Notes: generated by a model not told the origin, from the letters alone. A DNA stretch of 64,000 nucleotides from Numida meleagris (GCF_002078875.1 NC_034412.1:6767759-6831758); one strand, 5' to 3'. Positions 12,501-21,773 are shown, counted from the stretch's first letter. Numbers and translations are program-made.

Positions 12501-15500
12501 TTGGTGCGTCTCTTAACCGTGAATCATGTCTAGTTGAGCCTTGTGAAAGCTTTGTTGATCGGTTTTTGCATTTCTGAAACCTGTGAAAATAGTGCTACTG
12601 TGGGGAACATCATAACCACAAAGTTCATTTAACTTTCAGTGTCGTGTATATTTCTCAGATGAATTAATTGCGTATGAGCTGAAAAGGCGAGAAGCAGAAG
12701 CTGCAAGGAGAGCTCCACCAGAACTTGTCCGTGCCAAGATCCCATTTAGTGCATGTTTGCAGGCCTTTTCTGAACCAAGCAATGTAGAGGACTTCTGGAG
12801 CAGTGCCCTTCAAGCAAAATCTGCAGGAGTTAAGTAAGTGTCTACTTGCATGATGAAAACCCGTGTTCTGTATTTATGTTTCTACCTGGGCATGATGCAG
12901 TGAGAAAAAGGCAAAGGCATAATGGATGTTGGTGTTGTATTAGTGTTGAGGCTCATAAATACAATGTGTAGGTCAAGCTTGACGAGATCTGTACTGACCA
13001 ACCGAGCAGGAAATAAATTGTTCTGAATTGTCAAACTCCACGAGGCGATGATGCAAGACGATTGTTAAGAGCTTGAACTTTAAAAGCTTGTGGCTTAATT
13101 GTTTGCCCACATTTTAAAATCAAATCCCATGTATTAGCTAGCGATAGATCTGTGTACTGTGTGTTAGGAGACACTCTGGATATCTGCACTTAATCTCTTG
13201 ATGTCTTCACTTGACTAAAAATGCTGGAGGGCATTGTGAGAGACAAAACTGGGCAAAACAGAAGTTTTATTTCTTGTGTGTGGAAGTTCTTTATGTGGAT
13301 GTAAGTATTTGCGTTTGTGAAGTGCTATATTGATAACTTTGTTTTGATTGTTATTACTTTTTTTTTTGCATATGTCCAGATTTTAAGCCACTCACCTCTG
13401 CATGCTACAGGGTTTGGTTGGATCTATCAAGTGTGACTGCTGTTGGTTATATGGGGCCATGGTACAAGATGGACATTTTAAAAACAAACAAACAAACGAA
13501 AAAACAACTTACTTTGTGTGTTTAAATTTAGGTAGAGTAAAGAACCAAGAACTTGGGCTTAGAAACCATTGAGATGAAATAGGAAGGCAATTGGACGACT
13601 CTAGTTCTTAGGGCAGAACTTCTTGTCGAGAACAAGAGTTAGTCCCTTATTGGCTTCCATTTTTATATGTCAGCAGCAAGGAGTGGATGACAAATGGGCT
13701 CTGCAACTGGTTTGCTGAGGCTTGGTACCTGCTATTTTTATATCACTTAACATATTAAGGCCTCATTGCTCTCTTAGTGGATGTTTTCACTGACATCCTT
13801 GTATTGAAAACTGGGAAGCAAGTGTATGTGATAGAGAAACTGCAGCAGAAGTATATGGAGATTTGTTGTTTTTTTTTTTTTTTTTTTTTTTTTAAATTGT
13901 GGCCATGGTAGAAGAAGATTCCGATCCTTTTAAGCAGATCCAGGGTTAACCTAGAATTTAGTTCTTCTTCACCCCCCTCTAGGATCTCAATCTGTTGTGG
14001 CTTAACCTGGTAGGCTGCTCAGAACCCCACGGTTGTTTGTGCTTCCCTCTCCTAGTGGAAGGGGTGAGGGGATTGGGGGGAAAAAAACAGAACGAAGTAG
14101 AACTCATGGGTTGAGTTAAAAACAAACAAACAAAAACTAAGACAGAAAATGAAGAGAAAAGGAAAATAATATTAATAATAATATATATTTACAGAACAAG
14201 GGAGGATGCATAATACAATTGCTCACCATCTGTCAAACAGTGCCGAGCCAGTCCCCAGGCAGCAGCTGACCCTTTGGCCAACTCCTCTCTATGCTATAGT
14301 TTCTTTACATTATTCCATTGTGGTATGGAATATCCCTTTGGCCAGTTCAGGCCAGCTGTCCTGGTTCTGTCCCGTCCTAGCTCCTTGGACCCCCTTAGTT
14401 ACCCTTACTGGCAGGAACAAAAAGCTGAAACATTCTTGTCTCTGTGCATACACTATGAAGAAGAAACCAGCTCTGTCCCAGTTGAAACCAGGACAAGGCC
14501 TTTAAAAACATTGAAAAATAAAGAAGAATTGGTTTATAATTCGGAGTATTGTGCTGTAGATTATAAAGTTACTAGAATTGCAAGGTGGAGCTAATGTGGA
14601 TTTAGAAAGTCACTATTTATAATACAAAAGGAAGACTTCTTATTTATGATACATTGACTGTATTTTACCCAGGGTAAGGTGAATTGGAGGAAAGGATGTT
14701 ACATGTGAACGGAGAACAAAGGAAATTAAAAGTTCAGGATAACAAGTGTGGGGAAAATGGGAACATGGAGAAGGAGAATACGTATAATATTCAAGTACAT
14801 ATAATATCCATGATACAGATATATATAAAGACATTGTGCTTCTTTACTTTACTTGAAAACTTTTCTGTGAAATTTAAGTTGATAAAATCAGTCACTATTC
14901 ATCTCATTCAGGCCTAGAGTCATTTATCTCAACATGAATGAGGTACTCAAAGCTATGGTTCTTTTGATTTTGTTGCCTAACTGAACTGAATTTCTTTGCT
15001 TCCCAGGACTTCTCGTTTTGCATCGTTTCCTCAGTACTTGGTGGTGCAGATAAAGAAGTTCACCTTCGGCCTCGACTGGATACCCAAAAAGCTTGGTACA
15101 TGCCTTTTTTACTGATCTATTTCACATTCTATCCAAGATAACCCTTAAGGTATATGTGCTTCTTCCTCTGTAACAAGGACCTGGTTTCAATCTCAGGTTG
15201 AATCCTAAGTATTACTTGATCCTAAGCTTTTTTTTTATTATTATTTTGTTTTTATTTTTGACAAATTAAGCCAGCATATGTGGAGTTATCTTGTCTGTTT
15301 GTAGGCTTTGTACCCACACGCCTTTCTCTGAAGGAGTTGGTTGCTCTCTGAGGTCATTGTGCTGGGTTCATAAGCTTGACTCATTTCTCTGCTTCTGCAG
15401 ATGTTTCAATAGACATGCCAGACTTCCTAGATATCAACCACCTTCGAGCCATGGGTCTCCAGCCAGGAGAAGAGGAACTTCCAGACATTGCTCCTCCCAT

Positions 15501-18500
15501 TATCATTCCTGAAGACCCAAAAGGTACTGACTTTGTTCTCCTGAACTCCATGGGGGGGGGGGGGTGGGAGGGAGGGAACAAATACCTGAAACTGTGTCAA
15601 ATAAATGCTATGTCAAAATTCAACTCTCAGAAGGTTTTGACCCTTATCTCAAGTTCTTTACCAGGATCTATTCATTTTATTTATCCTCTTGCTCAATTAA
15701 GTGACAAGTTTTAGCATGTTTGGGTGACAGAACCTTGTTTATAGCAGATTAGATTCTTAAGATGGTTTAGGTCAGCTGCCAGCTGTATTTCCTAGTGGCA
15801 CTTTATTCTAAATTGTCTGAGAAATGTCCCTGGTCTAATTCAAGACAAAGTCTCCAGGATAAAAGGATGATCATTTTCTGCTTATAAGAGGTTAAATGTT
15901 TCTATGACATAATTTAAAAAAAAAAAAAACATGCATTTTTTTCCCATATGAATCTACTTAGCCTTCATATAATCTTTCATTTTCCCTCCTTTTTTTCCCC
16001 CCTTTCTTATTTTTCAGATCGTATGATGAACCATTTTGTGGAGTGTATGTATCCCGTTTTTCTAAGACTGATGTTTCAGTTGCTTATAAATTTGCCTTGC
16101 TTTTGCTCAGCTGATGGCTTCTCTATACATACAGTGATGCATGGAGCTTTGGCCTGCATGCTTCTATTAACTAACATCTGCCTTCTGTACTTGTTCAGCA
16201 CTTGTTCGCATGTGTGCGGGACTCTAAGGAGTCTGTAGGAGCACCAGCGTAGCCAGAATGAACTACTGCTCTATCTGCAGCCATTTAGTATGTGAAATCT
16301 GATGTGCTTATGTGTAATAAAATACAATTATTAGCGGATTGGAAGGTGTTAACTGAGCTGTAATGCTTTACTATATTTTCACTTCAGATGTACTACTGTT
16401 TATTTAAAGAAAGATGCTACTCTTTTACGCCTATACCCTTATTTTTAGGAACTAGGGGATCTTTTAGGTTTAAACATTAAATATATTTACAAATACATAA
16501 GATGAGATGCAGATCCTTTGGACAGAGCCTTAAATTAACAATTGGCTATGCTGAATGCCAAGCAGCACCTCTCTAGGCGTGAAAGTTCCTTCATGTTTTA
16601 TATAATCTCTTGCTAAAGAGAAAAGATCTGGTTGTTATTTTCATTTATGAACCTGCTATACCTCTAAATTTAAGTTACCGTGATCTTAGCAGAGACGTAT
16701 TTCAGGTCTGATTTATAACATGAAGGATCTGGAACTGCTATATGAAGAAGGGCAGTCTACTTAGAATTGTAGGCTGCTTTTGACGGCCTTCTCTAGCTAT
16801 GCTCAGCATCTAACTTTTCCACCCCTTGAAATTCAGTGGTGATTTTATTTATAAATAAAATCCTGTAGGAAATCATCAAGATTTAAGGACCTATGCAGAT
16901 TGCTGAGACAAAAGATTACCAGTAAGTCCATAATAAATACTATAATGCTTTGTACAAGGCTGTTTTCTAATGGGTGTGGGTTTACTGCAGTACTAAAATC
17001 CTAGCAGCATGTGTTGTAATATGTGGCACCATGAATAACAGTAAGAAATACTACACAATGGGTTAAATTAGACTTAGTGTACAAGAAGAACTTTTCTTGC
17101 AGCTCTAGATATTGATGAGTCTTCGGTTATGCAACTGGCAGAGATGGGTTTTCCTTTGGAAGCATGTCGGAAAGCCGTGTACTATACAGGCAACCTGGGT
17201 GCTGAAGTGGCTTTCAACTGGATCATTGCACATATGGAAGAGCCAGGTCAGTGAGTGGAAGGTGTAAGTGAAGTTCAACTTCTGATTGTGGATTCTGGCA
17301 GCCAGTTGAAATTTTAAAATGTGCAACAGAGAACAATGGCCCCTTTCCCACCCCAGGAAACCTGGAGGTGTGAGTGAATTTTCCTAAGCTGATCCTAGGA
17401 TATGCAGGAAGAAGACAACAATCCTAAGTTGCATCAAAAGCACTGTGCCTTGTCCTCACTGATGGTGTAGGCCAGCTCTGTTTTCCACCATTTGGCTAGG
17501 TCTGTGCTGCGAAAGGGAGCTGACTTGTGATCAAGAGTAAGTACAGAGATCCCTGTTGTCTGGATGCTTTTCTTCCATATCAGCCTTCTCTAGTTTAGAT
17601 TAGAGCATTCACGCTATACTTGGAACTTGGGCCTAAGTACTGATGGACAGGGCTGCCAGATATTCTCCACTTCCTGTATTTCAGCCATGCAAAGTTTGAG
17701 CCCATGATTCAGTTCTGAGTATACCTGAGCATTCCCTTGCCAGGGAAATCCTGATTTGGTTGAGTTCCCATTTCATATGTTGCTTGTGTAAATGGGGAAT
17801 GAGTTTTACTTGGCCTTACCTGAAATATTTCAGCTGTGGAATCTGTTCATTTTACAGCTATATTTGTGTCAGCTGGGCTGTCTACTCTTCTGATGTCATT
17901 GCTTCTGTATCAATCTTTGCTGCTTTCTTGCTGTTGTTTCACTTTTATGTGTCAAGTTGTTCCAGCCTGCTTAGTATCAGATTGTCAAGTTAGATATTTT
18001 GTGATATGCATGTTCAGCTTGTTGTTTTTAAGTCTGTCCACGCATCCATGACCCAACTGGGCAAGTAAAATGAACTGTGTGCTGATTTCTGGGCTGCTTT
18101 TGAAGTCCTATTTGTTTGTGTGCATTGTTGACTTTCCAATTCAGGGGGGCAAAAGAAAGAACTGATGAATGTTTGCGTGTTCCAGACTTTGCTGAGCCGT
18201 TGGTTGTACCTGTGTTTGGAGGAGCTGCTTCCAGTGGAGTGGCTGGCTTAGGGGCTGTTGGACTGGATAATCAGCCTCCTGAAGAGATGGTCTCCATCAT
18301 CATGTCTATGGGCTTCCAAAGGAACCTAGCAATTCAAGCTCTGAAGGCAACAGTGAGTTCTATTGGTAGCATGTGGGTTTTATTTGATACTGTGTGCTTT
18401 GCATCAACGTGTGCATGTTCAGATGCCTGTGAAACATGCATATAAAAATTGAGCTAGTGGATGATGTGTGTAGAACTATTCTAGCAAAGTCTAGGATGCA

Positions 18501-21500
18501 CGACTTGATTGTGTTAAAGTGGGGAAGGTGACTTGTGTGTTTCACATGATGTTAAAATGTGGACAAATATCTGCTGAGAAGCAGTCAGAATGTCTGAAGT
18601 CCATGCATGTATCAAGTTTTCACTGCTGTTGCCCATGATCCTTACTCAGTTCAAAGCCCAGTATGACAGTAGTAGCATGATTCTAGAGAATATATTAAGG
18701 GATGTTCTTTTACTTGTTTGACTCACAGAACAATAACTTGGAGCGTGCACTGGAATGGATCTTCAGCCACCCTGAACTTGAGGAGGAAGATGGGGAGCCT
18801 GCTTTGAACATGATGGATTTGGAGAACCATACTAATGCGAATATCCTTGCAGAGGCAAGATCGGAGGGACCCAGGATCAAAGATGGGCCTGGAAGTAAGT
18901 TCTCCTTCACCTTAGAGGTGGCTATTGTGGTGTTGTGTCACACCTACACCATTCATATAGCTCTTTTCTGTTTTGAAAGTACTTATGTTTTTCATTCATG
19001 AGCTGTACAGTTTATTTCTAATCCTGCTTCTGGGGCTGAGTGATTCTGTGGGTCTAAGTTCAGCGGGCTTTGTTTGCTCAGTAAACTTTCTCTGGACTCT
19101 CTGAATAACCGGAGTCCAAGTTTCTTGTTGCTAATGTAAAAGTCTTTTCTGGCCTGGACAAGGAAAATCTAGAATGTTTAGATCTTCAAAAGCTGAGCAT
19201 CCCAAAGATAACACTGCTGTTTCATACCCGTGTTTCTGTTCTGCTCTGTAATCTGGTGGTTGGAGAGTGGGGTTGATATAATCATAGAATCACCAAGGTT
19301 GGAAAAGACCTACAAGATCATCCACTGTCCACCTATCACCAATAGTTCTCACTATACCATGTCCCTCAACACAATGTCTAAACGTTCCTTGAACACCTCC
19401 AGGGTTGGTGACTCTACCACCTCCCTGGGCAGCCCATTCCAGCGCCTGACCACTCTTTCAGAAAAGTAGTATTTCCCAACGTCCAGTCTGAATCTCCCCT
19501 GGCACAACTTGAGGCCATTCCCTCTAGTCCTATCACTAGTTACCTATTACTAGTTATCACTAGAGAGAAGAGGCCGACCCCCAGCTCACACAACCTCCCT
19601 TCAGGTAGTTACAGAGAGCGATAAGGTCTCCCCTGAGCCTCCTTTTCTCCAGACTGAACAATCCTAGCTCCCTTAGCCACTCCTCATAAGGCCTGTGCTC
19701 CAGACCCCCCACCAGCTTAGATGCTCTTCTCTAGACAATCCTTTCAACCAGGTTCCTCTTACTAATGTGACAGGTATAATTGATATCCTGCGTGTACTTC
19801 TTTGCTGTCATCTTTTGGGTGTTTTTTTTTTTTTTCCTTTGAGATTCTCAGTCATACTGCTGCTAAATAAACCACAAGATGGAGCTAACAAACAGCAGTC
19901 AAAGCTGTGAAACAGTTTGGAAACTGATTTTAAGTGTAACAGCACTGAATACAAAAGCTCAGTGATTCTAAGATACACACACAATTTTTGAAGGGTCTTC
20001 AGTGACCTAATAACTGTTGTGTGTTCTAAACTTGTTCCTCTCATCTTGACTGTAATGATCTTATGAAAAATTATCAACCAATTTGATTTTGTTTCTGTGG
20101 TTGCCATTATTAAGTGAGTAGTAATTTCTTTGTTTTTAATATTAAGAAGTCCAGTATTAAGTCTCATGGAGATATGGGAACGATTGATTATCTTCAGGTT
20201 TAAAAAAAAGATTTGGAATAATAATTTTTTTCGTGATACTTAGCCTTTATAGACTGAGACCATTTACTGAGTGCCTGAAATCCTGATAACCAGCACAATA
20301 CTGTAAATTGCTCCATAAAGCCCTCTCCACCAAAATCCAGTATCCTGAAATAAGGTACCCTTTTACTTTTGGAGGTAATATGGGTGAATGGCACGAATGG
20401 GTGGGGAGCAAGAATCAACAGTGAGTTCTCCAGGGGCTCTAAGTACAAAAATTGTCCTTTCAGTTAGAAGAGGAGGTTTCTTTCCTGTCCTCTTTTATAG
20501 GCTGCTGAAATGTGGAACTTCTGTTTTTGGTTTGATTTACAGGGGATCTTTGATCACATTTGTACATGTAGTTAATTTGTGTGCAGAATTAACTCATCTA
20601 GTACTTCTGTAGTGCTCTCTGGGAACTGGGAATAAATCTGCTGTTTTCTCTTTCCAGAGCTGTGATCACAGCCCTGCTGTGTATGCACAGAGACATACGT
20701 GAGTTCAGCTTGGATTGTTTTGATGTTTTACAGTGAATTTGAGCACTAGTTAAACCAAGCATATGCTGCAGTCTTAACAGAAACTACATTTAGAGATGCA
20801 GTGTCTGAGTTGGGAGTGCTCAGGTGCTCCTCTGGGATTAAAAATAAAAACTTTCCCTCATATTCATATTATGGTCCTAGCAATGAAAGACTTATCCTCT
20901 CATTTGTATTTGCTAAACAGGGTACGAGCTGTTTGGGTTCATCAGCCACATGGGAACATCCACAATGAGTGGTCACTATGTTTGTCATCTCAAAAAAGAA
21001 GGAAGGTGAGTGGAATTGGGAGAGATGGACACGCAGGTGTGAGCAAATGTTTTCTTTGAAATATGCATCTGCTCAGAGCAGGCTGTGTATTCATGACATG
21101 CATCATTATTGTTATGTATACATATTCCACCAAAGAGATGAAGCTTCTGATTTTGCTGCAGACTGTGGATGTGATGAGTCAACTTCTGATGAGTTGAGAT
21201 CTGTGTTGAAATGTACCATTAGCTGTCCTGTCCTTATATTCCAAATCTCTGTTCATTTGGGGCCATCGGTTCTGTGCCTGACTTAGTTTATCTGAACTTA
21301 TCTCAACTTCCTTTTCCTTCTCATCAATAGAAACCCATCAGGCTATGGGCTGATACTAGTGTTAGTTAGTGTTAGTATCACTAGTAGTGTGGTACTGATC
21401 TTGGCTCTGGTTTTCATATGCTCTTATTTTTTGATATCATAAATTCATGATTTTTCTTTCTTTAAAACTAAATACAAATTCCTCTGTGGATTATTCTTCC

Positions 21501-21773
21501 TTTTCAGTTCGTGATATCGCCAGTAAAACTGCTTTAGCTGTTTCTCTGGTCTTCTGTTCCTGTTACAATGCTCAAATTTAGATTTGAAGCTCTTTGAAGT
21601 TTGGATCTGAGAAGTCCCTGATAAACTTGTGATGATTTTTATACAGACAAAAATGTAATCTGTCTTGTTTTTATTTCAGATGGGTGATCTACAATGACCT
21701 TAGAGTCTGTGCCTCAGAACGACCTCCCAAAGACCTGGGCTACATTTACTTTTACCACAGGATACCAAGTTAG
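423..21773 (+). CDS. USP13: USP13 (ubiquitin-specific protease 13), 3' 18 coding exons, 5' end outside window
   Basis: Joined exons: 423-544, 943-1085, 1289-1473, 5792-5886, 6788-6975, 7713-7784, 8068-8161, 11838-11963, 12314-12467, 12659-12833, 15007-15095, 15401-15523, 16018-16044, 17103-17246, 18186-18352, 18729-18894, 20921-21005, 21680-21773. All introns are GT-AG and all phases agree, giving about 749 residues (numbered here from the split first codon). The order is an acidic linker, a ZnF-UBP domain (about 90-180), the Cys box with catalytic Cys at 227, the QQDAQEF box (about 327-333), UBA1 (about 539-577), UBA2 (about 612-648), the His box with His 709, and a WVIYND motif near the C-terminus. 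The human protein is 863 residues, so about 114 are missing upstream. Family knowledge: USP13 removes ubiquitin from substrates and regulates, among others, Beclin-1/VPS34 autophagy, ERAD, MITF and PTEN. USP13 rather than USP5 is chosen because of CGKWFF in the zinc finger and the closer match throughout. Promoter and start codon are not in the window. Confidence 0.97.
545..942 (+). other. USP13 intron
   Basis: A 398-bp GT-AG intron. I see nothing in it beyond T-rich stretches and the acceptor pyrimidine tract. Confidence 0.85.
943..1085 (+). CDS. USP13: USP13 window exon 2: start of ZnF-UBP region
   Basis: Acceptor TCTTCCAG, donor GTAAGC. Encodes residues 42-89, opening [20 protein letters not shown] and closing DNGVRIPPS, the last Ser codon being split 2/1 with the next exon. 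It leads into the zinc-binding Cys pair of the ZnF-UBP fold. Phase 0 in, phase 2 out. Confidence 0.95.
1289..1473 (+). CDS. USP13: USP13 window exon 3: ZnF-UBP core
   Basis: A long polypyrimidine tract precedes the acceptor CTTGCAG; the donor is the weak GTCAGC. Residues 89-151 include zinc-ligand Cys residues in [13 protein letters not shown] and VLCGKWFFD, and the His-containing [10 protein letters not shown]. The Lys of CGKWFF (codon 1365-1367) stands where USP5 has the Arg that contacts the ubiquitin C-terminus. In mammalian USP13 this change is associated with loss of ubiquitin binding by this domain. Confidence 0.96.
1474..5791 (+). other. USP13 intron
   Basis: A 4.3-kb intron within the ZnF-UBP coding region. 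It has a 15-A run at 2040-2054 and otherwise unique-looking AT-rich sequence. Open frames near 2559-2873 and 3628-3924 are hydrophobic T-rich translations without recognisable domains. Confidence 0.8.
5792..5886 (+). CDS. USP13: USP13 window exon 4: ZnF-UBP end
   Basis: Acceptor CTTTTGTAG, donor GTAGGA. Residues 151-182 begin [20 protein letters not shown] and end with [11 protein letters not shown], closing the zinc-finger domain. A GT three bases earlier could also serve as donor, but the phase-0 junction used here best matches the family (MQV-AENG). Confidence 0.93.
5887..6787 (+). other. USP13 intron
   Basis: A 0.9-kb intron just before the catalytic Cys exon. I recognise no repeat or RNA gene. 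Confidence 0.8.
6788..6975 (+). CDS. USP13: USP13 window exon 5: catalytic Cys box
   Basis: Acceptor TTTCAG, donor GTAAGT. Residues 183-245 carry the USP signature [20 protein letters not shown]. The nucleophile Cys is codon 6920-6922 (residue 227), equivalent to Cys345 of human USP13. The exon also codes [20 protein letters not shown]. The Cys, the preceding Asn-Ser and the following Tyr-Leu are intact, so the protease looks active. Confidence 0.97.
6976..7712 (+). other. USP13 intron
   Basis: A 0.74-kb intron, nothing recognised. Confidence 0.8.
7713..7784 (+). CDS. USP13: USP13 window exon 6: catalytic core
   Basis: Acceptor TGCCCAG, donor GTAAGT. A 72-nt exon encoding residues 245-269, [20 protein letters not shown] followed by FNTQ and a split Met codon. 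It is part of the thumb of the USP fold. Phase 2 in, phase 2 out. Confidence 0.94.
8068..8161 (+). CDS. USP13: USP13 window exon 7: catalytic core
   Basis: Acceptor CCTACAG after a long T/C tract, donor GTATTT. Residues 269-300 read [20 protein letters not shown] and then [12 protein letters not shown]. In USP5 the corresponding loop is different and more acidic, which supports USP13. Ends in phase 0. Confidence 0.94.
8162..11837 (+). other. USP13 intron
   Basis: A 3.7-kb intron. No repeats are recognised; there is an A-rich run at about 11155-11167, and the rest is unique-looking AT-rich sequence. Confidence 0.8.
11838..11963 (+). CDS. USP13: USP13 window exon 8: QQD box
   Basis: Acceptor TTTCTAG, donor GTGAGA. 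Exactly 42 codons (residues 301-342), opening [20 protein letters not shown] and including the family [11 protein letters not shown] box (about 327-337), which lies against the active site. A phase 0 to phase 0 exon. Confidence 0.95.
11964..12313 (+). other. USP13 intron
   Basis: A 350-bp intron between the QQD-box exon and the next catalytic-core exon. Nothing recognised. Confidence 0.8.
12314..12467 (+). CDS. USP13: USP13 window exon 9: catalytic core
   Basis: Acceptor CTTTCAG, donor GTAAAG. Residues 343-394, opening [20 protein letters not shown] and continuing through the Cys-Cys-containing [20 protein letters not shown] to MEAATNK. It contributes to the fingers/palm of the catalytic domain. 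Phase 0 in, phase 1 out. Confidence 0.94.
12659..12833 (+). CDS. USP13: USP13 window exon 10: catalytic core
   Basis: Acceptor TTTCTCAG, donor GTAAGT. Residues 394-452: [20 protein letters not shown], a charged helical stretch, then [20 protein letters not shown] and a segment ending [13 protein letters not shown] plus a split Lys codon. In the family this precedes the conserved β-strand of the palm. Confidence 0.94.
12834..13992 (+). other. USP13 intron, part before the LTR
   Basis: Intron sequence with an AAAC-rich simple stretch at about 13481-13507 and the 25-T run described separately. No coding signal. Confidence 0.75.
13869..13893. repeat. 25-base poly(T) run
   Basis: An uninterrupted run of 25 T, about 100 bases upstream of the solo LTR. 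It could be the poly(A) tail of a minus-strand retrocopy, but no retrocopy is recognisable next to it. A length-polymorphism candidate. Confidence 0.9.
13993..14495 (-). mobile_element. Solo LTR of an avian endogenous retrovirus, antisense to USP13
   Basis: About 503 bp running TGTTGTGG...CCAGGACA on the plus strand, so TGTCCTGG...CCACAACA on the minus strand. I recognise a widespread avian LTR by its TGTCCTGGTTTC start, the central GGGATATTCCATACCA block and an AT-rich trinucleotide stretch (14167-14190). The usual sense strand is minus, antisense to USP13. The TATA-like region near 14290-14305 is degraded. No internal retroviral gene is present, hence a solo LTR. Flanking five-base duplications are not identical (CAATC against AGGCC), so the insertion is old or my ends are slightly off. 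I cannot assign the family name. Confidence 0.82.
14496..15006 (+). other. USP13 intron, part after the LTR
   Basis: About 510 bp of AT-rich intron, ending in the acceptor of the 15007 exon. Nothing recognised. Confidence 0.75.
15007..15095 (+). CDS. USP13: USP13 window exon 11: catalytic core
   Basis: Acceptor TTCCCAG, donor GTACAT. Residues 452-482: [20 protein letters not shown] followed by [10 protein letters not shown]. This is the USP 'YLVVQIKKF' strand of the palm, a hallmark of the family. The terminal G opens an Asp codon finished in the next exon. Confidence 0.95.
15096..15400 (+). other. USP13 intron
   Basis: A 305-bp intron with T-rich runs at about 15230-15260. Nothing else seen. 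Confidence 0.8.
15401..15523 (+). CDS. USP13: USP13 window exon 12: linker before UBA1
   Basis: Acceptor TTCTGCAG, donor GTACTG. Residues 482-523: [20 protein letters not shown], then [13 protein letters not shown], then an Ile/Pro-rich end PEDPK. The [10 protein letters not shown] motif is shared with USP5. A run of 13 G starts 28 bases after the exon end. Confidence 0.95.
15524..16017 (+). other. USP13 intron with G-run near its donor
   Basis: A 494-bp intron between exon 12 and the microexon. It holds the G-rich motif listed separately, a run of A at about 15915-15929 and a strong C/T tract before the microexon. Confidence 0.8.
15552..15576 (+). promoter_or_regulatory. G-quadruplex-forming motif near a splice donor
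   Basis: Thirteen G, then T-GGG-A-GGG-A-GGG on the coding strand, starting 28 bases after the exon 12 donor. This fits the classical four-tract rule with one-base loops. G-runs just downstream of donors are known intronic splicing enhancers; that it acts on exon 12 or the microexon is inference. Confidence 0.6.
16018..16044 (+). CDS. USP13: USP13 window exon 13: 27-nt microexon
   Basis: Acceptor TTTTTCAG after a strong pyrimidine tract, donor GTATGT. Only 27 bases: two finish an Asp codon, eight codons read RMMNHFVE, and one base opens a Ser codon. Mammalian USP13 has a similar segment (DRLMNQLID) here, which supports it as a real exon. Skipping would keep the frame (PK-A-LDIDE). It lies at the same place as the alternatively spliced insert of USP5. 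Confidence 0.87.
16045..17102 (+). other. USP13 intron
   Basis: A 1.06-kb AT-rich intron between the microexon and UBA1. No repeat or RNA gene recognised. Confidence 0.8.
17103..17246 (+). CDS. USP13: USP13 window exon 14: UBA1
   Basis: Acceptor CTTGCAG, donor GTCAGT. Residues 532-580 hold the first ubiquitin-associated domain: [20 protein letters not shown] with the MGF loop, then [20 protein letters not shown]. In USP13 the UBA domains supply ubiquitin binding because the zinc finger binds poorly. Confidence 0.96.
17247..18185 (+). other. USP13 intron
   Basis: A 0.94-kb intron. Its 3' third is T-rich, giving open hydrophobic frames that I take as chance. Confidence 0.8.
18186..18352 (+). 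CDS. USP13: USP13 window exon 15: inter-UBA linker and UBA2 first half
   Basis: Acceptor GTTCCAG, donor GTGAGT. Residues 580-635: [18 protein letters not shown], a flexible Gly/Ala-rich stretch, then [20 protein letters not shown], the first two helices and MGF loop of UBA2. Phase 1 in, phase 0 out. Confidence 0.95.
18353..18728 (+). other. USP13 intron
   Basis: A 376-bp intron splitting UBA2. Nothing recognised. Confidence 0.8.
18729..18894 (+). CDS. USP13: USP13 window exon 16: UBA2 end and acidic loop
   Basis: Acceptor CTCACAG, donor GTAAGT. Residues 636-691: [20 protein letters not shown] completes UBA2; a loop [18 protein letters not shown] follows, then [13 protein letters not shown] leads to the His box. 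As I recall the human protein, the acidic loop is four residues longer here. Confidence 0.95.
18895..20920 (+). other. USP13 intron carrying a CR1 fragment
   Basis: A 2.0-kb intron. About 19279-19750 is CR1; the remainder shows no recognised element. Confidence 0.8.
19279..19750 (-). mobile_element. CR1 LINE 3' fragment
   Basis: The plus strand begins AATCATAGAATCACCAAGGT, the reverse complement of the CR1 3' terminus. It continues with the typical blocks GGTTGGAAAAGACCTACAAG, CCTGGGCAGCCCATTCCAGC, TCTCCCCTGAGCCTCC and TTTTCTCCAGACTGAACAA. The element is therefore inserted with its sense strand on minus. About 19521-19565 has a small internal repetition of CACTAGTTA-like sequence. 5'-truncated, as usual for CR1. 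Confidence 0.95.
20921..21005 (+). CDS. USP13: USP13 window exon 17: catalytic His box
   Basis: Acceptor CTAAACAG, donor GTGAGT. Residues 691-719 read [20 protein letters not shown] and then VCHLKKEG. The catalytic His is codon 20974-20976 (residue 709), equivalent to His823 of human USP13. Intact, as is the GHYVCH surround. Confidence 0.97.
21006..21679 (+). other. USP13 last intron
   Basis: A 674-bp intron between the His-box exon and the last exon. It contains a small TAGT/ACTA-rich stretch at about 21354-21390; nothing else is recognised. Confidence 0.8.
21680..21773 (+). CDS. USP13: USP13 window exon 18: terminal coding exon
   Basis: Acceptor TATTTCAG. After one base finishing an Arg codon, residues 720-749 read [20 protein letters not shown] and [10 protein letters not shown], then TAG at 21771-21773. 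WVIYND holds the acidic/Asn part of the catalytic triad. The C-terminal RIPS matches USP13, whereas USP5 ends differently. Confidence 0.97.

Noticed and set aside
21354..21390. A cluster of ACTAGT and GTTAGT motifs resembling a small palindrome
   Set aside because: The pairing is imperfect and short; more likely local slippage.
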